NCBI GenBank assembly: GCA_031264155.1
Contig: JAISEJ010000176.1
Span: 1-36,789 of the forward strand
Reading direction: 5' to 3'
DNA: 36,789 nucleotides
DNA from: Tannerella sp.
GTDB taxonomy: Bacteria; Bacteroidota; Bacteroidia; Bacteroidales; Tannerellaceae
Positions 36,487-36,789 of the stretch are shown in pieces. The first letter of the stretch is position 1. The number at the start of each line of letters is the position of its first letter. The notes below the pieces were generated by a model. That model had not been told where the DNA came from and did no database searches. It worked only from the letters and a program-made list of their open reading frames with translations. A program made the position numbers and the translations under genes.

Positions 36487-36583
36487 TTTTAATTACCGTA
36501 CCGGGGCAAGCGTCCGTCACGACAATAAATAAAAAACATCAGCATATAAATAAAAAAGTTACAAATACAAAAAGGTGGATATT

Positions 36584-36789
36584 ATGAATAACATGAAAGG
36601 AATTAAACAGTGTGTCATCGCGGCAATTTTTCTCTTAACAGTGACAACCCGGAACGCAACGGCGCAAACGCAGCGTCCCGGCGGCATAAACAACTCCAAC
36701 TACACCTGGCTGGCGTGGCTCACGCCGGACAGCTACAACAACGGAATCTGGACGAACCTGATACAAGGCTCGGCAAGTGTCGGTGATTT
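36584..36789 (+). CDS. N-terminus of a secreted protein, truncated by the window end
   Basis: MNNMKGIKQCVIAAIFLLTVTTRNATAQTQRPGGINNSNYTWLAWLTPDSYNNGIWTNLIQGSASVGD... signal peptide; open at the edge so not in the ORF track. Confidence 0.75.
   Translation, partial: MNNMKGIKQCVIAAIFLLTVTTRNATAQTQRPGGINNSNYTWLAWLTPDSYNNGIWTNLIQGSASVGD

Overview
The window looks like a Bacteroidales/Bacteroidetes chromosome segment, based on TAnnTTTG-type promoters, a T9SS sorting tail, SusC remnants and Bacteroidetes-type gene content. All identifications come from reading the sequence and remembered family motifs; no search was run. Housekeeping genes include a YgjP-type metallopeptidase, rsmI, a RecD/Dda-like helicase, a DUF3822-like gene with rsmD, cardiolipin synthase, carB, carA, a purF-like amidotransferase, murF, folP and cdaA. 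Accessory content is: (i) a ~2970-aa secreted repeat protein with a T9SS C-terminal tail; (ii) a tight murF / tyrosine-ammonia-lyase-like / 124-aa orphan / acyltransferase / PaaK-like ligase gene train, which may be a minimal or decayed aryl-lipid pathway; (iii) a mosaic pseudogene (lipoprotein leader, SusC pieces, GH C-terminus); (iv) two tandem arrays phased at 42 bp (14 codons). The left array, on the minus strand, reads in frame into the start of a DUF6261-like gene cut by the window edge, which the ORF track does not list. The right array encodes a 7-residue-repeat protein (HIPIVGN/HIPIVGR). (v) A dispersed family of 28-bp palindromes with GTAG...CTAC ends, and a ~185-bp nested inverted-repeat element. 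The two coding palindromic arrays and the lyase gene train are the best candidates for undescribed biology.
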